Of a stretch of 64,000 nucleotides of DNA, positions 20,600-30,725 are shown piece after piece. Position numbers and translations under genes: made by a program. How positions within the stretch are numbered: position 1 is the first letter of the stretch; the number at the start of each line of letters is the position of its first letter. This DNA is from Symbiodinium natans (taxonomy: Eukaryota > Sar > Dinophyceae > Suessiales > Symbiodiniaceae). The DNA is taken from positions 1-64,000 of the forward strand of contig CAJNDS010002643.1 of NCBI GenBank assembly GCA_905221605.1, in the 5' to 3' direction. The notes beneath the pieces are model-generated. The model did not search any database and was not told the origin of the DNA. It worked only from the letters and a program-made list of their open reading frames with translations.

Positions 20600-20700
20600 A
20601 TAAACCCTAAACCCTAAACCCTAAACCCTAAACCCTAAACCCGAAGCCCTAAACCCTAAACCCTAAACCCCAAACCCTAAACCCTAAACCTAAACCCTAA
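20600..20700 (-). repeat. CCCTAAA array
   Basis: About 14 C-strand heptamers with CCCGAAG and CCCCAAA variants. 20701-21035 is mostly unique DNA with TTAAGGG words near 20940-20990. Confidence 0.88.
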
Positions 20701-21035
20701 GCCCTCAAGTTCGGGCCCAGTCTCCCAGACCGCTGTGGCATGCTGGCCACGTTGGGCGCATTGCTGCGGCCCTGATGGAGCGGGTGGATCCTGCGGACTT
20801 GTAGGCCAAAAACCCTAAACCCTCAACCCGCAACCCTAAACCCAAAGGCTTTAGGGTTCTTGGTTCGGGGCTCATAGGGTGCCTGTTCGCGAAAATTTCT
20901 TCGGCAACCTACAATGAAGGGTTGAGGGTTTAGGGTAAGGGTTAAGGGTCAAGGGTGAAGGGTTAAGGGTTAAGGGTTAATGGCTAAGGGTTACCTGGGT
21001 CTCCAAAAGACCCTATTACTTTCGGTTGTTTGGAA

Positions 21036-21240
21036 AAAACCGGGTTTTTTAGGAAACGCCCGTAAAAAAAAAAACAAACGCCCGTAACTCGGGGAAACGC
21101 CCGTAATTCCGAGATCGGGGAGGATTAGGATTTTACGGGAAACGCCCGTAATTCCGAGACCGGGGAGGATTAGAATTTTACGGGAAACGCCCAGAATTAG
21201 GAGTTTACCGGAAACGCCCGTACTTGCAAAATCGGGGAAA
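21036..21240. repeat. 45-bp tandem repeat with GGGAAACGCCCGTAA core
   Basis: GGGAAACGCCCGTAATTCC recurs at 21092, 21137 and (diverged) 21182. On the minus strand 45 bp is 15 codons, so an ORF (RKILILPGLGITGVS repeated) stays open by periodicity; I do not call it a gene. The ACGCCCGTAA word recurs through 21900-23170. Confidence 0.75.
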
Positions 21241-22004
21241 TGAGAATTCGGCATAATAAAATGCACCAATACAACCCACCAAGCACCAAGCTTATAGTGA
21301 AGCCTGAACCCTGTCCCCTTCCAGCTGCTGCAAGGTTGAAGGGTTTAGGGGTTTAGAGAGGGAACACAGGAATGCTCCGGCGAACCCAACTGTAAAATCC
21401 GACCCACAATCCTTCTCAAACCTTTCCCGAAGCCCTGTATAGACCAACGATATATGGACCTGCCCAAGCGACACTTATCAGGAGACTTGATAACCCCGGA
21501 CCCCAGAGACCCCAAGCCTCAGCCAACCTTTCTCAGCCCTGTATAGCACAACAATATAGGTTATTCTGAGTCTTTAACACCAACCCTGCCGACCCCCAAG
21601 CACAAGCGACACTTATTATGAGAAGACGAAACAAACCCCAGACCCTAAGCCTCAGGACTTGCAGGGTTTATAGGTTGGGGTGGGGTTGGGGTATAACGGT
21701 TCTGCCACACGACCGTATATGAGGAGACCCTGTAGACAAACCCATATAAGCCCTATTCACCATATAAGCTCCAGCCAGGACTTCCGAGGGGTTTGGGGTA
21801 TAGGTGTGGGTTGAATTGGACCGGATTTGTTAACCTCATTTTTCGTTCCCTGGCCACGACGGTTGCGAAGTTGGACTGTTTTTTCCAGCTGCTAGGATCG
21901 CTATAGGATCGGCAATAGCAGCCCAGACGCCCGTAATCTTTATTAAACGCCCGTAAAAACCCGTAATTCGCCCGTAAACTTGTTGATTTAGGCTTTCCGT
22001 GGGG
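21241..22004. other. Unique stretch, almost heptamer-free
   Basis: Contains repeated words such as CCTGTATAG and ACACTTAT (near 21430-21480 and 21535-21620), suggesting an old duplication. Minus-strand ORFs are short and overlapping; no gene is supported. Confidence 0.4.
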
Positions 22005-22543
22005 TTTCCGTGGGCCCTTATGGAAAGAATCCACGCAAAAACGCCCAACAATAAACCGTAAAAAAGCCGTAAAAAACCGTAAAAATCCATAATTGGGACT
22101 GGCGCGGAAAGATCACGGAAAGGCCTTAGGCTCTGTGATGCCTTGAAAAACTCTCAGATCCAACAGCTCAGCCCACCCTTCGAAACATAGAACCCATAAT
22201 TCCACGGAAAGCTGTGAACTCCCTACGGTAAACACGAAATCTACGGAAAACCCCTGAAGTCTACGGAAAGCCCCCTGTTTCCGTGGGCCCCTATGGAAAG
22301 AATCCACGCATAAAAACGCCTATAAAAAACCTCTAAAAAACGGTAACAATCCATAATTGGGACTGGCGCGGAAAGGTCACGGAAAGGCTTTAGGCTCTGT
22401 GATGCCTTGAAAAAACCTTCAGATCCAACAACTCATGCAGCCCACCCCTCGAAACATAGAACCCATAATTCCACACGGAAAGCTGTGAACTCCCTACGAA
22501 AAACCCGAAATCTACGGCAAACCCCTGAAATCTACGGAAAGCC
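22005..22543. repeat. 273-bp tandem duplication
   Basis: Copy 1 starts at 22005 and copy 2 at 22278, both with TTTCCGTGGGCCC. They share AAGAATCCACGCA, CCATAATTGGGACTGGCGCG, GGCTCTGTGATGCCTTGAAA and AACATAGAACCCATAATTCC in order, with small indels. Confidence 0.9.
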
Positions 22544-23309
22544 GCCTAAACCCCTGAAACTGAAGCTTGACCTACAATCCAGAGGACCCCTAAACTCTAA
22601 AGCCCTCAAACCCTAAGCCCATCAAGCCCTAAACCCAAAAAGGCCTCAAAACCCTAGAAGCCTAAAACCCTTGCAAGAACCCTAACACCCTATAAAACCC
22701 TACAAAACCTGCAGGCTTTATGGCCAGGCCGGCCCAGGAAAATCCAAAAAACCCTTTCAAAGCAAATCCCCAAAAACCTCAATGGCCAAAATGTGGTCCC
22801 AAAATGCTTGAGGTTTTGAGCAGGGTGGGGTCCCAGGGGTCTTTTAGGAAGCTTGGGTTAGCAAAATCCCTGCAGGCTTCGGGTGAAGGGCTTATATAGG
22901 GCTTTGGGATGATAAGGTTTTGAGGGGCTCAGGGCTTGTTGTTTTTGGCATATTCAGCCCTGTTTGTTTGGATGAACCCGGAAACCCCTAAACGCCCATA
23001 AAACCCCTAAACGCCCATAATTCTGCACCAATCCTCACAAACCACTAAACGCCCATAATTATCCGTAATTTCAAGAGCCCAAAGCAGAACGCCCATAAAT
23101 TTCCTAAACGCCCGTAATTCCCCCTAAACGCCCGTAAAAACCCGTAAAAATCCCAACGACCGAAAAAAATTGGGTTGTCGGGGTTCCAGGTAAGGGTTTA
23201 GGGTGTAGCATTGATCAGCTGTACCCACCCAAGACCACCCAAACACTACTCAAAACGAGCCAATCCAGAGCCAGCCATACCAAAGCCAGCCCACATTCAT
23301 CAGACACTT
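22544..23309. other. Unique stretch with ACGCCC(G/A)TAA words
   Basis: Dispersed CCTAAACGCCCGTAATT-type words (22980-23160) resemble an expanded short motif. Weak plus-strand ORFs only. Confidence 0.4.
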
Positions 23310-23795
23310 CTGCACTCAATGCTGTACTTCGGACTAATATCTAGCACGCTTCCTTGTGTCATGGAGCTTGCCTATGAAAATGCCTTGCTGCAAGGTGACA
23401 TCTAAGAAGATGCCTTGAAAAAGACGTTAGAATTTCTTGCTTCCAAGAGAAAACTAGGTTTCGCGTCGGGGGACGTCTTCGGCCGGAGGGCCTTCTCATT
23501 GTTTCTGTCCTCTACGTCGGAGCGTCAAGGCTGCATGGCGAAAGGCCTGTTGCGATAAACATGCTGTGTGAAAGTCACATCTAGAAGCTTGCGAGAGCCA
23601 ACTTGGCGTTTGCGTTGGGGGGGGTGTCTTCGGCCGGAGGGCCTTCTCATTGTTTTTCTTCTCTGCGCCAAAGTGTCAAGGCTGTATGGCGAAAGACCCG
23701 TTGCCAGAAAGATACCTCGCGAAGGACAGAGGTAGAAGCTTCCGGTGGCCAAATTAGCCTTTGCGTTGGGGGGTCCCACCCAAAGGCCTCGCTGG
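23310..23795. repeat. 151-bp tandem repeat, about three copies
   Basis: TCTTCGGCCGGAGGGCCTTC occurs at 23476 and 23627 (151 bp apart), and GCGTTGGGG at 23612 and 23763. An earlier diverged unit begins near 23310. A minus-strand ORF (23525-23779) spans the copies, but 151 is not a multiple of three, so its two repeats are read in different frames. This argues against a conserved protein. Confidence 0.8.
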
Positions 23796-23807
23796 GGCCT
23801 CCCAAAA

Positions 23808-23882
23808 CCCTAAACCCTAAAACCCTAAACCCTAAACCCTAAACCCTAAACCATCCTAAACCCTAAACCCTAAACCCTAAAC
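23808..23882 (-). repeat. CCCTAAA array
   Basis: About ten C-strand heptamers. 23883-24117 is unique with no supported gene. Confidence 0.88.
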
Positions 23883-24367
23883 CTTTTGCAGACCTCCCGG
23901 ACCTTTCGGGACCCTTCCAAAGCCTGCCAGAACCGTCCCAGCACGGGGGCCTCTCAGCACCCTTTCAGGGGTTTCCAGGGGCGTGCCAGGCCGAAGCGTT
24001 GTTTGAGCAGCAAAAACAATTTTCGGGCAATTGCCCACGCTGAACTGCCTCAGCAGAGCCTGCCATGGTCTCGCTGAGCGCTCGACGGTGTCTAGAATGA
24101 GAGGGGTGGTGGGCGGATTTAGGGTTTAGGGTTTAGGGCTTAGGGCTTAGGGTTTAGGGTTTAGGGTTTAGGATTTAGGGTTTAGGGATTTTGGGTGTAG
24201 AGTTTAGGGCTTAGGGTTTAAAGCTAGACGTCCTTGAGGACTTAGGGTTCTTGAGGCTTTTGGGGCTGTGGAGTCAAAGGGTATGGGGTTTAGGGTTCAG
24301 GATTTAGGATTTAGGGTTCTGGAGGGTCAAGGATAGCACACCCTGAATGGCCAAAAGCCCCAAAACT

Positions 24368-24389
24368 CCCCCCCCCCCCCCCCCCCCCC
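24368..24389. repeat. C22 homopolymer
   Basis: Uninterrupted C run, followed by G-strand telomeric variants. Confidence 0.95.
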
Positions 24390-24479
24390 GCAAGGGCTTA
24401 GGGTATAGGGTTTAAGGTTCAGAGTTTTGGGGCTTTAAAGGGCTCTCGAAGGGCCTTGAAGAGGTCTCCGTCGACTTCG

Positions 24480-25020
24480 AAACCCTAAACCCTTCTACGC
24501 CCTGAACCCTGAACCCTGAACCCTGAACCCTGAACCCTAAACCCTAAACCCTAAGTAAACCACCCTAGACCTTGAACCTTAAACCCCAAGTAAACCACCC
24601 TAAACCTTAAACCTTAAACCCTAAACCCTAGATGCCCTAAGTGCACCCTAAGCCCTAAACCAGGCCTAAACCATAAACTAAACCCTAAACCCTACGCAAA
24701 CCGCCGTAAACCCTAAGTGCACCCTAAGCCCTAAACCAGGCCTCTCGATCCCCAAGACGGAGTTATCGGGATGCCAGTCGTCGGGGACGTTCGTTGTCGG
24801 CCTGGTCGCGCCGTCTTTCGGAGTTGAGGGTCCCAGCCCCCTTAAAACCCCAAACCGTAAAAGGACCTAAGCCCCAAGCCCTAAACCCTAAACCTTACGG
24901 TTGAGGGTTTAAGCCCTAAACCTTAAACCTTACGGTTTAGGGTACAGGGCTTAAACCCTAAACCGTAAGGCTTAGGGTTTAAGCCCTAAACTCTAAACCT
25001 TACGGCCTAGGGTTTAAGGT
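24480..25020. repeat. Telomere-like words in rapidly alternating orientation
   Basis: CCCTGAA/CCCTAAA words are followed (24880-25020) by short inverted pairs such as AAACCTTACGGTTGAGGG, AAACCTTACGGTTTAGGG and AAACCGTAAGGCTTAGGG. Each is a small palindrome of CCCTAAA and TTTAGGG around a TTACGG/CCGTAA core. Confidence 0.75.
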
Positions 25021-25169
25021 TAACAAATGTTTTAGGTAAAAAAAATTAGGTAAAAATATTACCTGTAAGGTTTCGGGTTTATGTATGGCAAAAAGCCGCC
25101 CCCGAGATCGACAAATCGGGCCTGCGGCTGGTCGGTTTGGACATGTCTGCGCGTACATTTGGCATGTCA

Positions 25170-25253
25170 TGAGCCCTAAACCCTAAACCCTAAACCCTAA
25201 ACCCTAAACCCTAAACCCTGAACCCTAAACCCTAAACCCTAAACCCTAAACCG
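25170..25253 (-). repeat. CCCTAAA array (about 12 copies)
   Basis: Nearly perfect, one CCCTGAA variant. It is flanked on both sides by similar 'TTTGGCATGTC' words (25159, 25260), so the tract may have been inserted in, or duplicated with, that sequence. Confidence 0.9.
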
Positions 25254-25407
25254 CGTGTTTTTGGCATGTCGGCACGTATATTTGGCATGTCGGGGCGTGC
25301 TGGCACTCCTTGAACTCCTCATAGAAAAACCTCTCCTTCCTATTCAACTCTCAAAAGGAAATGAAATCTCATTAGGGATCTCTCATCCTGACCAAGGTCT
25401 TCATATG

Positions 25408-25498
25408 TGGGTTTACGAAAATACGGGACCCGTAAAATAGACCCCGAATAGTAGGATTCCCTTACAATAAGGACCCCCAATACGTTAAGGTACCCTTA
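25408..25498. mobile_element. Foldback family C, copy 3 (right end replaced)
   Basis: TGGGTTTACGAAAATACGGG, then ATAGTAGGATTCCCTTACAA, up to TACCCTTAAACCC, where telomeric words take over. Confidence 0.7.
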
Positions 25499-25869
25499 AA
25501 CCCTGAACCCTAAACCCAAAACCTAAACCCTAAACCCTAAACCCTATTTAAACCTTAAACCCTAGTTAGGGCAGCCCCAATTCTGGAAACCACCATATCT
25601 CTTGGGCGCATGGATTCTTCCATGCCGGCGGGAACAACGACACCCATCCCTGGACCCTATAAACCCTAAACCCCGACATGTTGGGTTTGAGGGTTTTAGG
25701 GTTTTAGGGTTTAGGGTTTAGGGTGTAGGGTTTAGGGTTTAGGGTTTAGGGGTCTTCAGAAGGTTTTCAGCTTCTTATTACTTCCAGCGGCGAGACGTGC
25801 TGTTGCAGCATGCAAGGGTAACATATCTCATACATATCGGGGACATGCGTGGTAATTCTTGAGGCTTCT

Positions 25870-25950
25870 AGAAGCCCCTAAACCCTAAACCCTAAACCAT
25901 AGACCCTAGACCCTAGACCCTAGACCCTAAACCCTAGACCCTAGACCCTA
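25870..25950 (-). repeat. CCCTAAA/CCCTAGA array
   Basis: A run of CCCTAGA variants, homogenised locally. 25499-25869 is unique DNA with short telomeric tracts (25685-25750) and no gene. Confidence 0.85.
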
Positions 25951-26107
25951 AACTCAAGAAGAAGCCCTAAACTCAAGAAGAAGCACTCGAATCAGACTGA
26001 ATCCCGATTCCCTGAAAACAAGGGTGTATAAGGGCCTACTCTGGGTCCTAAAAGGCGCACAAGCTGTCCGGGCCGCAGGGGGTTTAAACCACGACACAAA
26101 AAAAACA

Positions 26108-26340
26108 ACCCTAAACCCCAAACCCCAAACCCCAAACCCCAAACCCTAAGCCCTAAGCCCTAAGCCCTAAGCCCTAAACCCTAAACCCTAAACCCTAAAC
26201 CCTAAACCCTAAACCCTAAACCTTAAACCCTAGCCCTAAACCCTAAACCCTAAACCCTAAACCCTAAACCCTAAACCCTAAACCCTAAACCCTAAACCTA
26301 AACCCTAAACCCTAAACCCTAAACCCTAAACCCTAGACCC
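26108..26340 (-). repeat. Block-structured telomeric array (CCCCAAA, CCCTAAG, CCCTAAA)
   Basis: About 230 bp in which three variants occur as separate blocks: roughly five CCCCAAA, five CCCTAAG, then more than twenty CCCTAAA. Confidence 0.93.
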
Positions 26341-26440
26341 GAAACTGACAGGTTTTTGATCCACGGCGGGGCACCTCGAGGCTTCGCCGAAAAGCTGTGC
26401 TTCGCGTGGCCTCAGTCGCTAAGCTGGTGGGGAGGGATTG

Positions 26441-26572
26441 GGGTTTAGGGTTTAGGGTTTAGGGTTTAGGGTTTAGGGTTTAGGGTTTAGGGTTTCGGGT
26501 TTCGGGTTTCGGGTTTAGGTTTTAGGGTTTAGGGTTTAGGGTTTCGGGTTTCGGGTTTAGGGTTTAAGGTGG
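26441..26572 (+). repeat. TTTAGGG array with TTTCGGG blocks
   Basis: Eight TTTAGGG copies, three TTTCGGG copies, then a mixture. It lies head-to-head with the array at 26108 across about 100 bp of unique DNA. Confidence 0.9.
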
Positions 26573-26642
26573 GGAGGGATTTTGGAGGAAAGCCCCTAAA
26601 CCCCTGAACCCGAAACCCCTAAACCCCCTAAACCCCTAGACC

Positions 26643-26975
26643 CTAAACCCTAGACCGGCTAACCTGCCTGTGCCTTTCCCATGTTCGCAAAGATTCTCCT
26701 GGCGAGGGTGTAGGAGTACATTCAGGGTTCCCCCCGCCGCCCCCACGTGCAGTTGTGTTGTGGCGCGCGCTAAGGTTCACACCCCTTCCCAACCCACTCA
26801 CTCTTTGTTTTGTATGACGTTGGGGTTCTCTTATTTTAGCTGTAACTTTGTGATTCGAGGGACTCCTCTTTAGTCTGCCATGAAGGAATTTCATCTGAAA
26901 GTCCAGGTACTTAATTTTGGACTGGGGCTTGTGCTGTGGCTTCCCGAGGCCCTGGCACTTGCCACTGCCATTCAT
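26643..26975 (-). CDS. Hypothetical ORF, weak
   Basis: A 110-codon minus-strand ORF with an ATG at 26975 (MNGSGKCQGLGKPQHKPQSK...). It is basic and hydrophilic, lacks a recognisable domain, and its last residues (SRV) are encoded by the telomeric words at 26640. The interval is a 330-bp telomere-free island, which is the main reason to list it. It may equally be chance. Confidence 0.2.
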   Translation of the reverse strand: MNGSGKCQGLGKPQHKPQSKIKYLDFQMKFLHGRLKRSPSNHKVTAKIREPQRHTKQRVSGLGRGVNLSARHNTTARGGGGGNPECTPTPSPGESLRTWERHRQVSRSRV

Positions 26976-27074
26976 ACTCGAGCCTCACCTCCTGATACAA
27001 CCTGCGCCCAAGCGCTGGAGTAGGGCACCACGGCACGGGGAATAGGCTGAAGGTTCAGAGCTTTGAACCACAAG

Positions 27075-27155
27075 CCCTAAACCCTAAACAAGAACCCTAG
27101 ACCCTAAACCCTAAACCCTAAACCCTATACCCTAAACCCTAAACCCTAAACCCTA
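27075..27155 (-). repeat. CCCTAAA array
   Basis: C-strand heptamers with small indels. 27156-27728 is unique DNA with short G-strand tracts at 27305-27360 and 27490-27520; no gene seen. Confidence 0.85.
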
Positions 27156-27728
27156 AGCTACTCAAGGACTCTAGAGTCGATAAACCTCAACCCCCAAAAC
27201 CCTCAACCGTTTGGAGATGCTGAGGTTCTCAATCGGTTGCGGCCCAGGTCTGATGTGGGCCTTCAGAACCTCCCCTGAACCCTCAAGGGCTTGAGGGGGT
27301 TCAGGATTTAGGGTTTAGGGTTTAGGGTTTGGGGTTTAGGTTTAGGATTTGGAGTTTGGGGAACCCGAAGCTCTGAACCTGATCGTCTAACATCCCATCA
27401 GAAAAGCGCATGGGGCAGTCCTCCACATAATGAATGTCCTTCGTTGGGGGTGCCCTATGGCTACGTATGGGCATAGGAACTCGAAAATGGAGGGTTTAGG
27501 GTTTAGGGTTCAGAGTTTGGGGGCAGTTTGGGGGAGTCCCCCGCTCCCCAGGTTTCTCACCTGCGCAGTATAAAGCTGTTCTCGACTCGGGTTTAGGGTT
27601 TAGGGGCATGCTGAGGTTCAAGGGTATGGCCTGGACCCTCTTCCCCTAAAGGTTTCCCTGAACATACTCCTAGTATGGCCCTCATATTCCCCTTGGACAT
27701 CTCAGGGTCCCCAAGGGTACATTCCCTT

Positions 27729-28240
27729 AATGTTAACCTAGTATTACTAAAGCCCCTAACATTAAAGTACGCCAGGTGTCCCGGCCGCAATAAGAAAGCC
27801 CTGGAAATAAAGTACGCCAGTCGGGGCTTGTTTTTTTTTGGGGGGTCCGTTTTCCTATCTGATCCTCTCTGATTCTCTCTAATCCTCTCTAATTCTCTCT
27901 AAGGAAAGGAATCCTTATTCAAAGGGGCCTCACTCTATTTGGGGGGGTTTGATTGAAGGGGGGGGGGGGGGGGAGGGGGGGGGGAGGGGGGGGGGAGGGG
28001 GGGGGGGGGGGGGGGGGAGGGGGGGGGGAGGGGGGGGGGGAGGGGGGGGGGAGGGGGGGGAGGGGGGGGGGGCGGGGGGGGGAGGGGGGTGGGGGGGGTG
28101 GGCGGGGGGGGGGGCGGGGAGGGGGCGCGGGAGGGGGGGGGGGGCAGGGGGGAGGGGGGGGGGGGGGGGGGAGGGGGGGGGGGAGCGCGGGGGGGAGGGG
28201 GGGGGGAGGGGGAGGGTTTTTTTTTGCTAGGTCAACATGA
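27729..28240. repeat. Dispersed repeat family J, copy 1, with a 259-bp G-rich expansion
   Basis: Left part: TGTTAACCTAGTATTACTAA, AAAGTACGCCAGGTGTCCCG and GTCGGGGCTTGTTTTTTTTT. Then (GATTCTCTCT)-like pyrimidine repeats, AGGAAAGGAATCCTTATTCA and GTTTGATTGAAGG. A G/A tract follows at 27958-28216 (almost all G), then GAGGTCAACAT-like sequence (GCTAGGTCAACATG). At the paralogous place at 36814 there are only 12 Gs. The glycine- or proline-rich ORFs through the tract are artefacts. Confidence 0.85.
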
Positions 28241-28549
28241 AGCACCCTGCAAAGAAAAAGGCTTGCAATCACTCCTTCAAGACCACCCCCCGCCCCCATA
28301 GCTTCCCCGTTACATAGCCTTCATGAGGCTTAATTACGCCTAAACAGCCTCAATTGTGCGGCGAACCTGGGGGGGGGGGGTTGTAAGGAACCCTAAACCA
28401 CAAAAGCCCTAAACTCCTAAACCCCTAAGCTTCTTTCCAGTACCTTGGTAATAGGGGAACCCATGACTTCAGAACCCCATCATATTCTGAGTCGTCCAGA
28501 AACTCAAGCTTTCGGATTCAGGGACATCCACAGGATGAAGGTGCGGGGT

Positions 28550-28752
28550 TTGGGGTTTAGGGTCGGGGGGTTCAGGGTTTGGGGTTCAGGGTTTGGGGTT
28601 CAGGGTTTGGGGTTCAGGGTTTGGGGGTTGGGGGTTGGGGTTCAGGGTTTGGGGTTCAGGGTTTGGGGTGTTTGGGGTTCAGGGTTTGGGGTTTAGGGTT
28701 TGGGGTTCAGGGTTTGGGGTTGGGGTTTGGGGTTCAGGGTTTGGGGTTTAGG
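28550..28752 (+). repeat. TTTGGGGTTCAGGG-type array
   Basis: Alternating TTTGGGG and TTCAGGG heptamers form a 14-bp dimer repeated about ten times. ORFs reading GFGVQGLGFRVWG are periodicity artefacts. Confidence 0.92.
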
Positions 28753-29024
28753 CCAGCTGGGGCGTTCACTTCAGGTACCGGCCAGTCGAATCCCGATGTT
28801 CATCCCTCGAGCTCCAGAACCCAAGTTCAACCTAAACCCTAAACGTCCTAAACTCTAGATCCTAAACCCTAAACCACAAACCCTGAACCTTCTAAGCCTA
28901 AACCTCCAAACCCTAAACCCTGAGTTTACCCCAGAAACCTTACCAAGCTCGGACAGCCTAACTCTGTCGTTGGCACCGGAAGCGCCCTTGCCCATGAGAA
29001 GGCGACACCTGCACAAAGCCTACA

Positions 29025-29125
29025 GGGTAGGGTTTAGGGTGTAGGGTTTAGTTTAGGGTTTGGGGTTTGGGGTTTGGGGGTTTGGGGGTTTGGGGGTTTG
29101 GGGTTTGGGGTTTGGGGTTTAGGGA
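29025..29125 (+). repeat. TTTGGGG-rich array
   Basis: TTTAGGG passes into TTTGGGG and an 8-bp GTTTGGGG block. 28753-29024 is unique with scattered CCCTAAA. Confidence 0.88.
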
Positions 29126-29221
29126 GTACTTGGGTGCCACACCCCCCAAAACAAGAACGAGGGCTGCAAGGAGGGCTTGGGGGAAGCAGCGTACCTGTCA
29201 GGGGCCCCTAGATATAAGTGG

Positions 29222-29325
29222 GAGGGTTTAGGGTTTAGGGTTTAGGGTTTAGGGTTTAGGGTTTAGGGTTTAGGGTTTAGGGTTTAGGGTTTAGGGTTCA
29301 AGGTTTAGGGTTTAGGGTTTAGGGG
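29222..29325 (+). repeat. TTTAGGG array (about 14 copies)
   Basis: Nearly perfect, ending 11 bp before a family F copy. Confidence 0.93.
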
Positions 29326-29335
29326 GCCCCTTGGG

Positions 29336-29426
29336 AGCCCAGTAACTATATTACAATAAGGGCACCCTTTTTTGGGTTTGTTACGTTATAAGGGAAGCTT
29401 GAACCCAAAAAGAGTACCACTCGGCT
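29336..29426. mobile_element. Dispersed foldback family F, copy 4
   Basis: AGCCCAGTAACTATATTACA at the left, CACTCGGCT at the right, with AAGGGCACCCTTTTTTGGG between. Confidence 0.75.
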
Positions 29427-29492
29427 AATTACCAAGGCCCTAAGTCCAAGTCTGCAAGAAAGGTAAGTGCAGTTTTAAGAAACTTTTTGGAG

Positions 29493-29590
29493 CTTTCCGA
29501 AATTCGGGGTACCTTTTTGGGGTCCTTGCTATTAGTGCTTCCTACTATTTGGGGGACTACATCAACTAGGGTCCCGTTACTTCGCAAACC
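29493..29590. mobile_element. Foldback family C, copy 4 (opposite orientation)
   Basis: CTTTCCGAAATTCGGGGTAC at the left; GGGTCCCGTTACTTCGCAAA at the right; core CCTACTATTTGGGGG. Confidence 0.7.
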
Positions 29591-30380
29591 TTCATATCAC
29601 GGATCAACGTATTGTTCAGGTTACACATACAAAAAGAGTTCACACCCAAACCCCTGGACCCTCTAAGGGAAAGCTCAATCCTGCTTTCTTGAAGACTCCG
29701 CTCCATAGGTTTAGGGTTGAAGGGATTTAGGGTTTAGGGTTTAGGATTTAAAGTTGAAGGTGCAGAAGGCCATTTCTCTTGCTAATGGTTCCTTTTCGGG
29801 TCCCTGTTCTAATGCAGAAAACCTTGGAACGAACCCTGGGCACTGAACTCTAAAACCCTAAGCCACAAGTTGTTGTTCTTTTTTGCGCGGTTTTCAAACA
29901 AGGGCTTCGAGAAAGTTTGTTGTGGGCCTGACGTTTCAGACGCCAGCGCCTTATGGCCTTCAGAGTTCACGGAGGCCCACTTTGCAACAGTGAATAGAAG
30001 CTATCCCTGGCAACTAGGATCGCCAGGTATCCCAAAAACCTCCATCCTAAACCCCACAACCCTAAACCCTAAAACCCTGCAACAACCCCCGACCCGGCGC
30101 CCATGGGCAAAAGCAGCTCACTTCAACCGTAGAGGGAAAACCTCTTCGCAGTTCCGGTTTCGAGCTTAGGGACTCTTCAAATCCGAAAATGAACTCAGCC
30201 CAGAGAGGAAAACCGATGAAGCCCTAAACCCTAAATCCCTCAAACCCTGAACCCTAAACCCTACAGCCCTAAAGCCCTCTGCACGGGCAGCGTGGTTTTT
30301 CTTCACGTATTTGAGCCCAGGACCGGTTCCCAGCATTTGTGAAGAGGCTTAAGGGCCTTTTTTCGCACGCCATGTACCCT
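29591..30380. other. Mostly unique stretch, no convincing gene
   Basis: A plus-strand ORF (29870-30169) begins in TTG-rich sequence and ends in telomere-derived codons. Short tracts lie at 29708-29750 and 30050-30080. Confidence 0.4.
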
Positions 30381-30390
30381 GAACCTCTAG

Positions 30391-30460
30391 CGTTCAGGGT
30401 TTAGGGTTGCCCTAAACCCTAAACCCTAAACCCGAAACCCTAAACCCTAAACCCTAAACT
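30391..30460. repeat. Head-to-head telomeric junction
   Basis: TTCAGGGTTTAGGGTTG is followed directly by CCCTAAACCCTAAACCC at about 30410. Confidence 0.85.
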
Positions 30461-30565
30461 GCAACTCCCTTCACCCTAACACCCTGAGCCATCACAGGCG
30501 CCTGGCAGTATCCCCGAAGAAGGCAGCGTAAATACGCCTAGACCAATGCAACTTGTCCTCCGCTG

Positions 30566-30609
30566 TTTAGGGTTTAGGGTTTGGGGTTTAGGGTTTAGGG
30601 TTTAGGGTT
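30566..30609 (+). repeat. Short TTTAGGG array
   Basis: Six G-strand heptamers, one as TTTGGGG. Confidence 0.9.
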
Positions 30610-30622
30610 GCGCGCGTGATTT

Positions 30623-30725
30623 GGGGGTTTCCGCAAAATAAGGGACCCCTAAATAGACCCCCAAAGAGGAAGATTCCCTTGGAATAGGGACCCCAAATGA
30701 TGTACCCCTAATTTCGGAAACGCCC
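30623..30725. mobile_element. Foldback family C, copy 5 (best preserved)
   Basis: GGGGGTTTCCGCAAAATAAG and GGACCCCTAAATAGACCCCC at the left; ACCCCAAATGATGTACCCCT and AATTTCGGAAACGCCC at the right. A similar inverted structure is seen in copies 1 and 2. Confidence 0.8.

Noticed and set aside
20991-21269. Minus-strand ORF with 15-residue repeats (RKILILPGLGITGVS)
   Set aside because: Explained by the 45-bp tandem repeat; no ATG-led, domain-bearing protein.
27919-28301. Long proline-rich and glycine-rich ORFs
   Set aside because: They read a homopolymer G/C tract in several overlapping frames on both strands; no start context or domain.
28445-28842. GFGVQGLGFRVWG repeat ORFs
   Set aside because: Translations of alternating TTTGGGG/TTCAGGG heptamers.
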